Assembly: GCA_963803495.1 (NCBI GenBank)
Contig: CAWDMP010000002.1
Span: 1,178,001-1,242,000, forward strand
Direction of reading: 5' to 3'
DNA: 64,000 nt
Source: Persicitalea sp963803495
Lineage (GTDB): Bacteria; Bacteroidota; Bacteroidia; Cytophagales; Spirosomataceae
In this document: one piece after another, positions 18,667-26,384 of the stretch
Layout of the letters: each line of letters starts with the position of its first letter
How positions within the stretch are numbered: the stretch's first letter is position 1
Notes under the pieces: generated by a model
Told to the model about the DNA's origin: nothing
Databases searched by the model: none
The model's input: only the letters and a program-made list of their open reading frames with translations
Translations under genes and position numbers: made by a program

Positions 18667-20121
18667 CTATATCTCTACCCTAAGCCGCGAGGTAGGGATA
18701 CTCAATTGCTCGCGGTACTTGGCTACGGTTCGGCGCGCCACGAGGTAGTCTCGCTTTGCCAGCAAGTCGGTAATCTGCTGGTCGTTGAGCGGGTGCCTCT
18801 TATCTTCGGCCGCCACTATTTCTTTGATCGCTTCCTGAATCGCGCGGTTGCTCACTTCCGTGCCGTCCTCGCGCGCTACGCCTTCTGTGAAGAGGTCCTT
18901 TAACAAAACGATGCCAAATGGCGTCTGTACGTATTTGTTGGTAGTCACGCGCGAAATGGTGGAAATGTCCATTTCGATCATTTCGGCTACGTCTTTCAGA
19001 ATCATGGGTACCAGTTTCTTGACGCTGCCCGTCTGGAAGTAGTCGTACTGAAGTTTCACGATGGCCCGCATGGTATTGAGCATGGTGGTTTCCCGCTGCT
19101 TGATCGCGTCGATAAACCATTTGGCCGAGTTGATTTTGTTTTTGAGGAATTGCCGGGTGGCGCGGTCGTTCTTTTCTTCGGCCATCTTAGTGAACATCCG
19201 GTTCATGCGCAGGGCCGGACTATTGCCCCAGGCGAGCTGAACCTCGATGTCGCCGTCGTTGAGGTAGCGCATCAGGAAGTCGGGCTTGATGCTGTCGTTG
19301 ATCGTCGAATCATTGCGCAGGCCCGAGGCAGGCTTCGGGTTGAGTGAAACGATGACATTGAGTGCTTCCTTGAGTTCCTCTTCCTCGATTTCGAGCGTTC
19401 TCACGATTTTATCGTAATTGCGAGAGCCAAGCTCATGAAAAAAGTCGGAGACCACCCGGTGAGCCAGCTTCCAGTCGCTGCTATCGCTCTCTCGCCGCTC
19501 GAGCTGAATGAGCAGGCTCTCGCGCAAATCACGCGCCGCGATTCCAGCCGGCTGAAGCTGCTGGATCACCCGCAACATGGCTTCGACCTCTTCGGTATCG
19601 ACGTACGCGCTGTTGGCAAACGAAATGTCGTCGGCGATAATATCGCAATCGCGTCGCAAAAAACCATCTTCATCCAGCGAATCTAAAATGAAATCCGCCA
19701 CCAGCTGCTGGCGATCGCTCAGTTTGAGAAAGTGTATTTGCTCTTTGAGTTCGTCCCGAAACGACACCGTCTCGACCATCGGCCGGGTGTACAGTTCATC
19801 ATCGGGCGTATAGTTGTTCGACTGCGTCTTGTAGTCGGGAATATCGTCGTCCTTAAATTCGTCCCAATCCGAGTAGTCCTGTACCTCCGGTACGTTGTCT
19901 TCGCCCGTACCTACCGTCTCGCCCGGATCGGCAATGTCTTCGATCGGCTCTTTCTCTTTGGCCTCCTCGTCCTTTCCTTCTTCCAAAATGGGGTTCTCCT
20001 CCATCTCCTCTTTGATCCGCTGTTCCAGTTCCAGCGTAGTAAGATGCAGCAGATTGAGCATCTGTATTTGAAGGGGGGAGTATTTAAGCGTTTGCCGCTG
20101 AACTTGGGTCTGTCTTTGCAT
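18667..20121 (-). CDS. rpoN: RNA polymerase sigma-54 factor RpoN
   Basis: This is the alternative sigma factor that recognises -24/-12 promoters and needs AAA+ activators. The 484-residue protein has the Gln- and Leu-rich region I (QIQMLNLLHLTTLELEQRIKEEMEENP, whose start fixes the ATG), an acidic region II (about 50-105) and the core-binding region. The C-terminal RpoN box reads ARRTVAKYRE near residue 460. It heads an operon that continues with its own NtrC-type activator and two kinases. Confidence 0.96.
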   Translation of the reverse strand: MQRQTQVQRQTLKYSPLQIQMLNLLHLTTLELEQRIKEEMEENPILEEGKDEEAKEKEPIEDIADPGETVGTGEDNVPEVQDYSDWDEFKDDDIPDYKTQSNNYTPDDELYTRPMVETVSFRDELKEQIHFLKLSDRQQLVADFILDSLDEDGFLRRDCDIIADDISFANSAYVDTEEVEAMLRVIQQLQPAGIAARDLRESLLIQLERRESDSSDWKLAHRVVSDFFHELGSRNYDKIVRTLEIEEEELKEALNVIVSLNPKPASGLRNDSTINDSIKPDFLMRYLNDGDIEVQLAWGNSPALRMNRMFTKMAEEKNDRATRQFLKNKINSAKWFIDAIKQRETTMLNTMRAIVKLQYDYFQTGSVKKLVPMILKDVAEMIEMDISTISRVTTNKYVQTPFGIVLLKDLFTEGVAREDGTEVSNRAIQEAIKEIVAAEDKRHPLNDQQITDLLAKRDYLVARRTVAKYREQLSIPTSRLRVEI

Positions 20122-20321
20122 ATTGGGCTTGAATATTTTGAAATGCGCACAGAAAATCCGATTCCAAGGCCCTTCGTACCGGGAACGTTCGATAGTCTTT
20201 CGTCGGCATCCTCATCGGGTCGTACAAGGGCAGGTATACAATGTAGTAAGTGTTAGCCATATAAATAAATTTATCTTTTTGGATTAGTAGTTGGGCATCG
20301 TTTTTGGAAGGTTCGAGTTTC

Positions 20322-20353
20322 GGGCAACTTATTGCCCATAAGCCTTATATTTG
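20322..20353 (+). promoter_or_regulatory. Promoter with small palindrome upstream of the CHASE3 kinase
   Basis: A TATATTTG box at 20346-20353 fits the -7 consensus, 29 bp before the kinase ATG. Just upstream is a 6-4-6 palindrome (GGGCAA, CTTA, TTGCCC; 20322-20337) that would lie in the spacer and could be an operator. The rest of the 260-bp divergent gap with rpoN shows no clear gene. Confidence 0.4.
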
Positions 20354-20382
20354 TGTCGAAGTTTCTCCACTTCTTTCCTTGA

Positions 20383-21825
20383 ATGAACGAAAATATTGCC
20401 ACACGCTTGCTGCACTCTGCTTTCAACGACAAGCAAGTCACGTGGGCCATCCGCACGTTGTTTGTCATTTCTGTCCTTCTCATCGTAGTACTTTCAGTCA
20501 GCTACCACTCAATCAACCGAGAGCTCCTTTTCTACTCCGACCGCGTCGATCACACCCACGACGTGATCGATGAGATTCAGAAGATCAGGGTGACCATGTA
20601 TGAGACTACCTATTCAGGCCGGGGCTTCCTACTTTTGGGCGACAAATCCAACCAGCAACTTATGCTCGCCAAAGTCGCTTCTCTCTCTGTATTAGCCGAT
20701 TCGCTGCGCCGACTCATCTCGGATAACCCATCCCAGATAAAAAGAACAGAAGTACTAAAGGATTCCTTGCGGGTTTACGAAGTTCGAATTGTCCGTTTTG
20801 CGGGCAGCAACCCTTTACGCTATACGATGGATCAGAAGCGCCGCATTCTTGATTCGGGAGGTGCGCTGACGAAAAATATCAATCGTCAGTTAGACAAAAT
20901 GGAAGCCGTTGAGGACTTGTTGAGGTTAAAAAGAACAGAGAACAGAGACAGTTACAAACAACAGATTTTCCGGTTCAATTGGGTGATTATGGTCGTTGCG
21001 CTGGTCTTTCTGCTCACTTCGTTTTTGTTGCTGGAGCGCGAGCTCAAAACGAACAAAATTTATAAAGCCGAGCTGGAGAATAAGGTGGATAATCTAAACC
21101 GATCCAATAGCGAGTTGGAGCAGTTTGCCTACGTGGCTTCGCACGACTTGCAGGAGCCACTTCGCAAAATAAGATCGTTCTCAGACTTGATCAAAGCCCG
21201 GACTGCGGGCAAGCTGGAAGGGAGCCTCGCTGAAATGCTGGGAAAAATAGATTTGTCGGCGAGTAGGATGCAAATGCTTATAAACGATTTGTTATCTTTT
21301 TCACGGAGCTTGCAGAGCATTACCGCTGCTGAGCCTGTGGATCTCAACAAAGTACTAAATGAAGTCAGGGCGGTCTGTATCGATAAAATTGATCATGGCA
21401 TTGACAGAGTAGTATCAACTCCGCTCCCTACGATAGTGGGCTACGAACTCCAGTTGAATCAGCTGTTTCAGAATATCATTTCGAACTCGATCAAATACCG
21501 TAAAAAAGATGGGAATCTTCTGATCGAAATTTACTGTGAGGACGTACCAGGTAGCTCGATTCCCGGCATAAGATCAGCGCAGGCGGAAGATCTCTTTCAT
21601 AAAATCACGTTTCAAGACAACGGGATCGGCTTTTCGAACGATTACAACGAGAAGATTTTTGTTATTTTTCAACGACTACACGGCTCCGGCGCTTACGAAG
21701 GATCAGGAATCGGACTAGCAATATGCCGCAAGGTTATATTTAATCACAAAGGATACATCACTGCTGACGGGAAGGAAAACTCAGGAGCCAAATTCTGTGT
21801 ATATTTGCCAAAAAGTTTGCTTTAA
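20383..21825 (+). CDS. CHASE3-domain sensor histidine kinase
   Basis: This 480-residue membrane sensor kinase has TM1 (about 22-42), an extracytoplasmic helical CHASE3-type sensor region (about 45-195) with the ETTYSGRGFLLLGD signature, and TM2 (about 199-217). A coiled coil, HisKA with His254 (QFAYVASHDLQEPLRK) and HATPase_c (FQNIISNSIKYR, FQDNGIGF, EGSGIGLAICRK) follow. The HisKA and HATPase parts closely resemble those of the PAS kinase in the divergent operon, which suggests duplication. A single-domain response regulator follows after 13 bp and is its likely partner. Confidence 0.9.
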   Translation: MNENIATRLLHSAFNDKQVTWAIRTLFVISVLLIVVLSVSYHSINRELLFYSDRVDHTHDVIDEIQKIRVTMYETTYSGRGFLLLGDKSNQQLMLAKVASLSVLADSLRRLISDNPSQIKRTEVLKDSLRVYEVRIVRFAGSNPLRYTMDQKRRILDSGGALTKNINRQLDKMEAVEDLLRLKRTENRDSYKQQIFRFNWVIMVVALVFLLTSFLLLERELKTNKIYKAELENKVDNLNRSNSELEQFAYVASHDLQEPLRKIRSFSDLIKARTAGKLEGSLAEMLGKIDLSASRMQMLINDLLSFSRSLQSITAAEPVDLNKVLNEVRAVCIDKIDHGIDRVVSTPLPTIVGYELQLNQLFQNIISNSIKYRKKDGNLLIEIYCEDVPGSSIPGIRSAQAEDLFHKITFQDNGIGFSNDYNEKIFVIFQRLHGSGAYEGSGIGLAICRKVIFNHKGYITADGKENSGAKFCVYLPKSLL

Positions 21826-21838
21826 TTCTAAACCAAAG

Positions 21839-22255
21839 ATGGGAAAGTACACTATTTTGATGGCCGACGACGATGCCGACGATCGCTTTTTAGTACAATC
21901 TGCATTCGACGACAACAGTATAAACCAGAAAATTCTGTTTTTTGAGGATGGGGAGCAGCTTATCGATTATCTGGACAATTCCGATGTAATAGCGCAGACA
22001 AGTTTTATTCTATTGGATTTGAATATGCCCAAAAGAGACGGGCGCGAAGTACTTAAGCATCTCAAAGCCCATGATAAGCTCAATAGAATACCAGTGATTG
22101 TGTTCAGCACTTCAAAAGCACCAGACGATATTCAATCCTCATACAAACTGGGAGCGAACAGTTACGTAGTGAAGCCTTCGAGCTACGAGAGCCTGAAAGA
22201 TGTAGTCAAAAGGATAAGTGATTTTTGGCTCGACACCGCAACCACAAATTACTGA
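21839..22255 (+). CDS. Single-domain response regulator (Rcp1-like)
   Basis: This 138-residue receiver-only protein has the acidic pocket DDDADD (10-15), phospho-acceptor Asp60 (LLDLNMPKRDG), a Ser/Thr switch (VFSTSKAPDD) and Lys112 (VVKPSS). The LNMPKRDGREVL and STSKAPDDI motifs are those of Rcp1-type regulators that work with phytochrome-like or CHASE3 kinases. The start was set at 21839 because an upstream in-frame ATG lies inside the kinase gene. The stop overlaps by 7 bp the stop of the convergent gene. Confidence 0.9.
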   Translation: MGKYTILMADDDADDRFLVQSAFDDNSINQKILFFEDGEQLIDYLDNSDVIAQTSFILLDLNMPKRDGREVLKHLKAHDKLNRIPVIVFSTSKAPDDIQSSYKLGANSYVVKPSSYESLKDVVKRISDFWLDTATTNY

Positions 22256-22752
22256 ATCGGAACCGTATTGATTTCTACTGTACCGTCAGAATGGGCGACA
22301 TTCTCTACCATCAGCTTCTTCTGCGAGGGCACGATCGGATCGACATGCGCTACCAGCAGTGGCACTTCCTCTTCCGGCTCGGTGATTTCCTTCACCCACT
22401 GTAGTGCCTTGATCAGGTAGTCTCGACCGTTCTCATCTACATAGTTTATGGCTACGTTTTGAGCCGCGTGTGGTAGTATGAGGTTAAGCGGAAAAGGTAG
22501 GCTTTTCAGGGCGGTCTTGGCCAGCAAGGCATTGATGCCCATCTGTACTCCCTTACCAACCAGACCTTTCTTGCCGTTTCCACCAGTCACCTTATTGGTA
22601 AACATTTTCTTGGCAGCTGTACCCACTATGTTTAGGGGCTTTACTGTATCCTGCCACTCCCGGGTGTCGGCCGTCAACCGCGACTTAGCTACTTGCAAAT
22701 CGTTGTGGGCCTTCGCGCGCTGCGCCTTCAGATCGTCATATGAGTTTATCAT
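22249..22752 (-). CDS. Hypothetical protein in the YtxH/holin-X cluster
   Basis: This 167-residue protein has no family that I recognise. It begins with a coiled-coil segment (DLKAQRAKAHNDLQVAKSRL), then a Gly/Lys-rich stretch (about 52-66). A moderately hydrophobic helix (about 75-100, including LKSLPFPLNLILPHA) could sit on or in the membrane, and the tail is acidic. It overlaps the holin-X gene by 17 bp and so is translationally coupled to it, which points to a shared envelope role. Confidence 0.75.
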   Translation of the reverse strand: MINSYDDLKAQRAKAHNDLQVAKSRLTADTREWQDTVKPLNIVGTAAKKMFTNKVTGGNGKKGLVGKGVQMGINALLAKTALKSLPFPLNLILPHAAQNVAINYVDENGRDYLIKALQWVKEITEPEEEVPLLVAHVDPIVPSQKKLMVENVAHSDGTVEINTVPIQ

Positions 22753-23104
22753 CTTGGTCTTTGTATAGCTTTTTTAAGAATATATTCAGGAACGGCATGT
22801 AGAGCCATTTCATCCGGTTAAGGAAGATGACTAGCCCAATGAGCGCGTAAATAAGCGCGACAAAAAGGAATCCGAGCGCATTGCTGTCAACCAAGCTTCC
22901 CAGCCAAAAAGCCAATGATGTGCTGGCGAACACTAAAAAGAACAAACCCAGTATACCGATGATGATACCTACCACAATTGAGGTAACCGTGTTGGCCGTG
23001 GTGTCCGATACCTGTAGCGCAATAACGTTCCAGCGGGCTTCGGCGTAACCGATTAGGTGTTGATAGGTTTCTTCCGCCTTTTCTTTTGCGTCTTTTAATT
23101 TCAT
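22736..23104 (-). CDS. Phage holin family protein (holin-X, PF07332-like)
   Basis: This 122-residue membrane protein has a short amphipathic N-terminal helix and two long hydrophobic segments (about 35-62 and 70-93), matching the putative holin superfamily III (holin-X). These proteins are chromosomal, lie next to YtxH-like genes in many bacteria and are linked to envelope stress. There is no phage context here and no reason to think it lyses cells. Its 3' end overlaps the following gene. Confidence 0.8.
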   Translation of the reverse strand: MKLKDAKEKAEETYQHLIGYAEARWNVIALQVSDTTANTVTSIVVGIIIGILGLFFLVFASTSLAFWLGSLVDSNALGFLFVALIYALIGLVIFLNRMKWLYMPFLNIFLKKLYKDQDDKLI

Positions 23105-23170
23105 GAAGCGGTGAGCTTAAATGTTCGAATTAAAGAAATAGCCCTGAGCAACTTTAAAGGAACCGGGCTT

Positions 23171-23214
23171 AAAAAAGAGGTAACACTTCGTGTAAAACAC
23201 AGCGTTACCTCTTT
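23171..23214 (-). terminator. Rho-independent terminator after the YtxH-like gene
   Basis: Read on the minus strand, an 11-bp perfect stem (AAAGAGGTAAC / GTTACCTCTTT) with a 19-nt loop is followed by six T. It lies 25 bp after the ytxH-like stop and separates that gene from the holin-X gene. Confidence 0.85.
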
Positions 23215-23238
23215 CGATAGCTGACATTAGCTACGGCA

Positions 23239-23526
23239 TCACTTCATTTTGTTGACGGTGCTCTTGGCATCTTCCAACTTGTCGTCAGCGGCGTCCACTG
23301 CGTCATCCTTGAGGTTAGAAGCCTTGTTGATCATGCGGTCAGCGGTGTCCTGAACTTTTCCTTTGCCCTTCTCGAGTGCGTCCAATGCTTCGGTTGCCCA
23401 ATCATTGGCCGACTTCTTAATTTTCTTACGGGTTTTGTCTCCCTCATTTGGGGCGAAAAGCAACCCTACTGCGGCTCCGGTGGCGGCGGCCATCAAAATG
23501 GTCAAAAAGACTTTACTGTTACTCAT
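23239..23526 (-). CDS. YtxH-domain stress protein
   Basis: This 95-residue protein has a single N-terminal membrane helix (about 5-25) containing the YtxH signature GAAVGLLFAPNEGDKTR. A long charged amphipathic helix follows, with repeated K and D (NKASNLKDDAVDAADDKLEDAK), like LEA-type or apolipoprotein helices. YtxH-like proteins are generally induced by stress and starvation, though the molecular role is unclear. It is followed by its own terminator, so it can be expressed much more strongly than the genes downstream. Confidence 0.85.
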   Translation of the reverse strand: MSNSKVFLTILMAAATGAAVGLLFAPNEGDKTRKKIKKSANDWATEALDALEKGKGKVQDTADRMINKASNLKDDAVDAADDKLEDAKSTVNKMK

Positions 23527-23889
23527 GATTGGGAAAATTTTAATTGATAATATTTGATATGTGAATAGATAAACGAGGGTATTCGTTTTTCCAAATTTAC
23601 GTAAGTGACAGATAAAATCCTATACCAGTGCACCTACCCACCCCTTTTGTGCCTGTTGTTCATGGCCTGGGAACAGGTTTCTACATTATGTGGAACGCTT
23701 GTGGTATCTTTTTTAAACAAAACTCATATCCAGGTATCGCTGAGTACGCATAAATCACATAATACACTGAATGGCAGGATTCTTTAACCATGAGTCGGAC
23801 AACGGCTAAAGCTAACATCGTAGCTTTTTACAGGTTTGGTCACATGTTCTTACCTGTGCTGAAATTGATGTTATTGATTCTCCCTCATC
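23527..23889. other. Intergenic region without a recognisable gene
   Basis: This 363-bp gap separates the divergent ytxH-like and receiver genes. A minus-strand TAAATTTG box at 23592-23599, 66 bp from the ytxH start, is a possible -7 element. Open frames in the gap lack any protein-like pattern. Confidence 0.5.
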
Positions 23890-24294
23890 ATGCTTGAAAA
23901 TTTTATTGCCCCACCAGCCAATTTTATGAATGTTGTCATTATTGAAGATGAAGTAGAGCTAGGGCAGTTGCTTCAAATCTACCTGGAGAAAAGAATCCTT
24001 CCTCGGTCCAACGGAAAAGTGAGAACGGCTACCAATCTGAAGGATGGGGTAAAGTGCATAGACGAACTTCACCCCGATTGGATATTTCTTGACAACAACC
24101 TACCCGACGGAAGGGGTATCGATTTTCTCGGAAGACTGAAAGAAGGCGAATTTGCCCCCAAGGTGATCATGATGAGCGCCATGACTAATATCCGTCAGGA
24201 AGCATTGCGCCAGGGTGCCGATTATTTTATGGACAAGCCCATTAGTTTTGCTGAGATAAAGCGCATCATGGACCCAGTCGAATCCCACAACTGA
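23890..24294 (+). CDS. Single-domain response regulator
   Basis: This receiver-only protein has the acidic pair in VVIIEDE, phospho-acceptor Asp68 (WIFLDNNLPDG) and the switch Lys in DYFMDKPIS. Thr/Ser at the alpha4-beta5 switch is replaced by Ser in MMSAMTN. The frame starts at 23890 (134 residues). Starting at the ATG at 23926 gives 122 residues beginning MNVVIIEDE, which is the more usual receiver start, so the first 12 residues are doubtful. No kinase is directly adjacent; the CHASE3 kinase 2 kb upstream or one of the kinases at 14-17 kb could be its partner. Confidence 0.88.
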   Translation: MLENFIAPPANFMNVVIIEDEVELGQLLQIYLEKRILPRSNGKVRTATNLKDGVKCIDELHPDWIFLDNNLPDGRGIDFLGRLKEGEFAPKVIMMSAMTNIRQEALRQGADYFMDKPISFAEIKRIMDPVESHN

Positions 24295-24327
24295 GTCCCT
24301 ATCTATATTACAAAGCATCCAAATTTA

Positions 24328-25521
24328 CTATGGATTTAGCGATGCGTGCTGAATGTCGAGCTCTTCCTCCTGAATTTCCTGTGTTACGTTCTCCGCGACG
24401 GTGTCGCCCGTCGTAGTACTGGGAATGCTAACCGACTCATCTCTCACAAGAAAAGTATCCGTCTCGTCACCAATGGGTTCGCCTAGTACATAACCGAAGG
24501 CTTTTAACCGCTCGGAGTGGTCCAGGATAACTTTCAAAATGGCCACCATGGGCAGCGCCAGTACCATACCCGATATGCCCCACATCATGCCCCCCAGCAG
24601 CAACGCCACGATGGCCATCAAAGGGTTGATGCTGATTTTGGAGCCCACGATATAAGGCGTGATGAAGTTGCCTTCCAGAAACTGAATGAACAGAAATACA
24701 GCACCCACCCCTACCGCATACATTGGTGATTCCTTAGTGACCAGAGCCATCATAATCGGCAGAGACGACCCGATGATGACCCCGATGTAAGGGATGAGCA
24801 GCAGCAGGGCGGCGAAAAAACCAAAAAATACGGCGTACTGAATATCCAGTAACAATAGGCTGAACGTGTTCATCGCTCCCACAATCACCATAACTGTGAA
24901 CAGCCCCGCCAGGTAGTTGTGGATCACGTCGTAAATCCTGAACAAAATGTGGTTGACCCGCTTCTTTTCTTTTTCACCGAGCAGATTGTAGAGAAAGGTG
25001 CAGAAGAAAGTACGGTAGTACAGCATAAAAAACATGTACAGTGGTATGAGCGCCAGATCTGCCAGAATGGTAGTGGTAGTCGCCAGCGCCGATGAGCCAC
25101 TCTCTTGAATTAGTTGAGCAGACATACCCTCGAGGTCGTTCATCTGCGACCGTGTCTCCATGCCGAATGTCTGGCTGGCCCACGACTTAAAATCCCCGAA
25201 CATGAGGTTGGCTTTTTTGAAGAAGCTGGGCCACATATCGATCATATCCGAAATCTGAGTGAAGGAAATGTAGAGTACCCCTGCGATCATGCCCAGAAAT
25301 ATTACCAGCGTGAGTACGATGGCCGGCATTTTCTTCATCCCTTTTTCCTCCAGCTGAAATGTGATAGGGGAAACCAGAATGGAGAGGAGTACAGAAACAA
25401 GTAACGGCACCAAAAAGGGCCGAAGAACGACAAGCCAATAAATCCCCAGTGTGATTGCTGCCATGGTGGCAGCGATACGGACCGGTTTGGAGCTACCGAT
25501 GGTATGGGAGGAGGTCATCAA
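24328..25521 (-). CDS. AI-2E family transporter (PerM/TqsA-like)
   Basis: This 397-residue polytopic membrane protein belongs to the AI-2E/UPF0118 family, whose members include the autoinducer exporter TqsA and ion antiporters, so the substrate is open. About eight membrane segments are visible. They include an N-terminal pair (about 15-55), a soluble loop with FKSWASQTFGM, and the C-terminal core with PYIGVIIGSSLPI, GNFITPYIVGSKISINPL and LLGGMMWGISGMVLALP. The C-terminal tail is long and acidic. It is convergent with the receiver gene, 33 bp apart. Confidence 0.9.
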   Translation of the reverse strand: MMTSSHTIGSSKPVRIAATMAAITLGIYWLVVLRPFLVPLLVSVLLSILVSPITFQLEEKGMKKMPAIVLTLVIFLGMIAGVLYISFTQISDMIDMWPSFFKKANLMFGDFKSWASQTFGMETRSQMNDLEGMSAQLIQESGSSALATTTTILADLALIPLYMFFMLYYRTFFCTFLYNLLGEKEKKRVNHILFRIYDVIHNYLAGLFTVMVIVGAMNTFSLLLLDIQYAVFFGFFAALLLLIPYIGVIIGSSLPIMMALVTKESPMYAVGVGAVFLFIQFLEGNFITPYIVGSKISINPLMAIVALLLGGMMWGISGMVLALPMVAILKVILDHSERLKAFGYVLGEPIGDETDTFLVRDESVSIPSTTTGDTVAENVTQEIQEEELDIQHASLNP

Positions 25522-25856
25522 TCGTCAGTATTTGGGTGTTTTGTGTATCGTTATGTTGGCAATTCCTGCGCCATATTTCATCCTATACGACCGCAGGGCA
25601 AATTTATGCATAAAAGAACCAGTGAACGGTTCAAAAAAACTTCTACGGGTAGCAATCCTTTAAATCGTCAGAGGCTTTGGAGGATAGTGCTGTGAAAAAG
25701 TGTCCCCTGGAGCATTTTATTTTGTCCAGCATACTCCACACAATGAATGGTGCACATATATAGAATCCAAGTGGTTTGATTTTGACAGAATGGTGAGTAG
25801 ACTACGATTTCTGTGTCTGGTTTAAAAAGTAACAAACAAAAAAACATCACAAAAAA
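25522..25856. other. Divergent intergenic region, no gene seen
   Basis: This 335-bp AT-rich gap lies between the divergent AI-2E transporter gene and the lipoprotein gene. It must hold both promoters, but no confident -7/-33 pair was found. Short open frames on both strands lack protein-like composition. Confidence 0.4.
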
Positions 25857-26282
25857 ATGAAAAAGACCTCACTATTCGTATCGGCCCTCATGCTGGCGGG
25901 TGCACTCACGTTCAGTTCGTGCAGCCAGGAAACCAAGGAAGACGCTGACGACACGATAGAAAACGCTGGCGACGACATGGAGAACGCCGTCGACAACATG
26001 GAAGCCAATTGGGAATCGGAGCGTGATGAGATGCGCAACGACCTCAATGACGGCGTGGACAAGCTGGATCGTAAGATTGAAGAAGCCGACGACAAGATCA
26101 AGAATGGTGCTGCCAATGAAAAGGCCCGCTGGGAAAAGCGTAAGACTGAACTTAGCGAAGAGCGTGATGAACTGAAGAAGGATATCTCCGATTTGGGCGA
26201 CCGCACGGAGGCTAACTGGAACGAGTTCAAAAGCGACGTTAATAGCCGGATGGATCGGATGAAGGCTGACTTGAACGATTAA
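25857..26282 (+). CDS. Helical lipoprotein of unknown function
   Basis: This 141-residue protein has a lipoprotein signal peptide (TFSSCSQE, lipidated Cys near residue 21). After it comes an almost wholly helical, highly charged sequence with repeating spacing of D, E, K and R (DDTIENAGDDMENAVDNM; KARWEKRKTELSEERDELKK). This pattern predicts a long coiled coil or an amphipathic 11-mer helix like those of apolipoprotein and LEA-type proteins. A role in envelope stress is inferred from the neighbouring YtxH, holin-X and DUF2383 genes. I do not recognise a named family. A strong bidirectional terminator follows. Confidence 0.85.
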   Translation: MKKTSLFVSALMLAGALTFSSCSQETKEDADDTIENAGDDMENAVDNMEANWESERDEMRNDLNDGVDKLDRKIEEADDKIKNGAANEKARWEKRKTELSEERDELKKDISDLGDRTEANWNEFKSDVNSRMDRMKADLND

Positions 26283-26310
26283 CATCAGGAGTCGAATTAC
26301 ACTTCATAAG

Positions 26311-26353
26311 CACAAACAAGGCCCCCATCACTGTGATGGGGGCCTTGTTTGTG
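26311..26353. terminator. Bidirectional terminator
   Basis: A 20-bp perfect stem (26311-26330 against 26334-26353) with a CTG loop is flanked by A- and T-rich ends. It lies between the convergent lipoprotein and GH13 genes and can stop transcription from both sides. Confidence 0.92.
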
Positions 26354-26384
26354 TTACTCAGGCCAGAATTGGCTCAGGCAGAAT

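Noticed and set aside
20084..20260. 58-codon minus-strand frame upstream of and overlapping the rpoN start
   Set aside because: It overlaps rpoN out of frame, shows no family features and its composition is not protein-like.
22736..23104. Holin-like protein as sign of a prophage
   Set aside because: No other phage gene is near. Holin-X proteins beside YtxH genes are chromosomal envelope proteins.
23605..23787. 60-codon plus-strand frame in the gap after the YtxH-like gene
   Set aside because: Low-complexity, Cys-rich translation with no family features and no conserved context.
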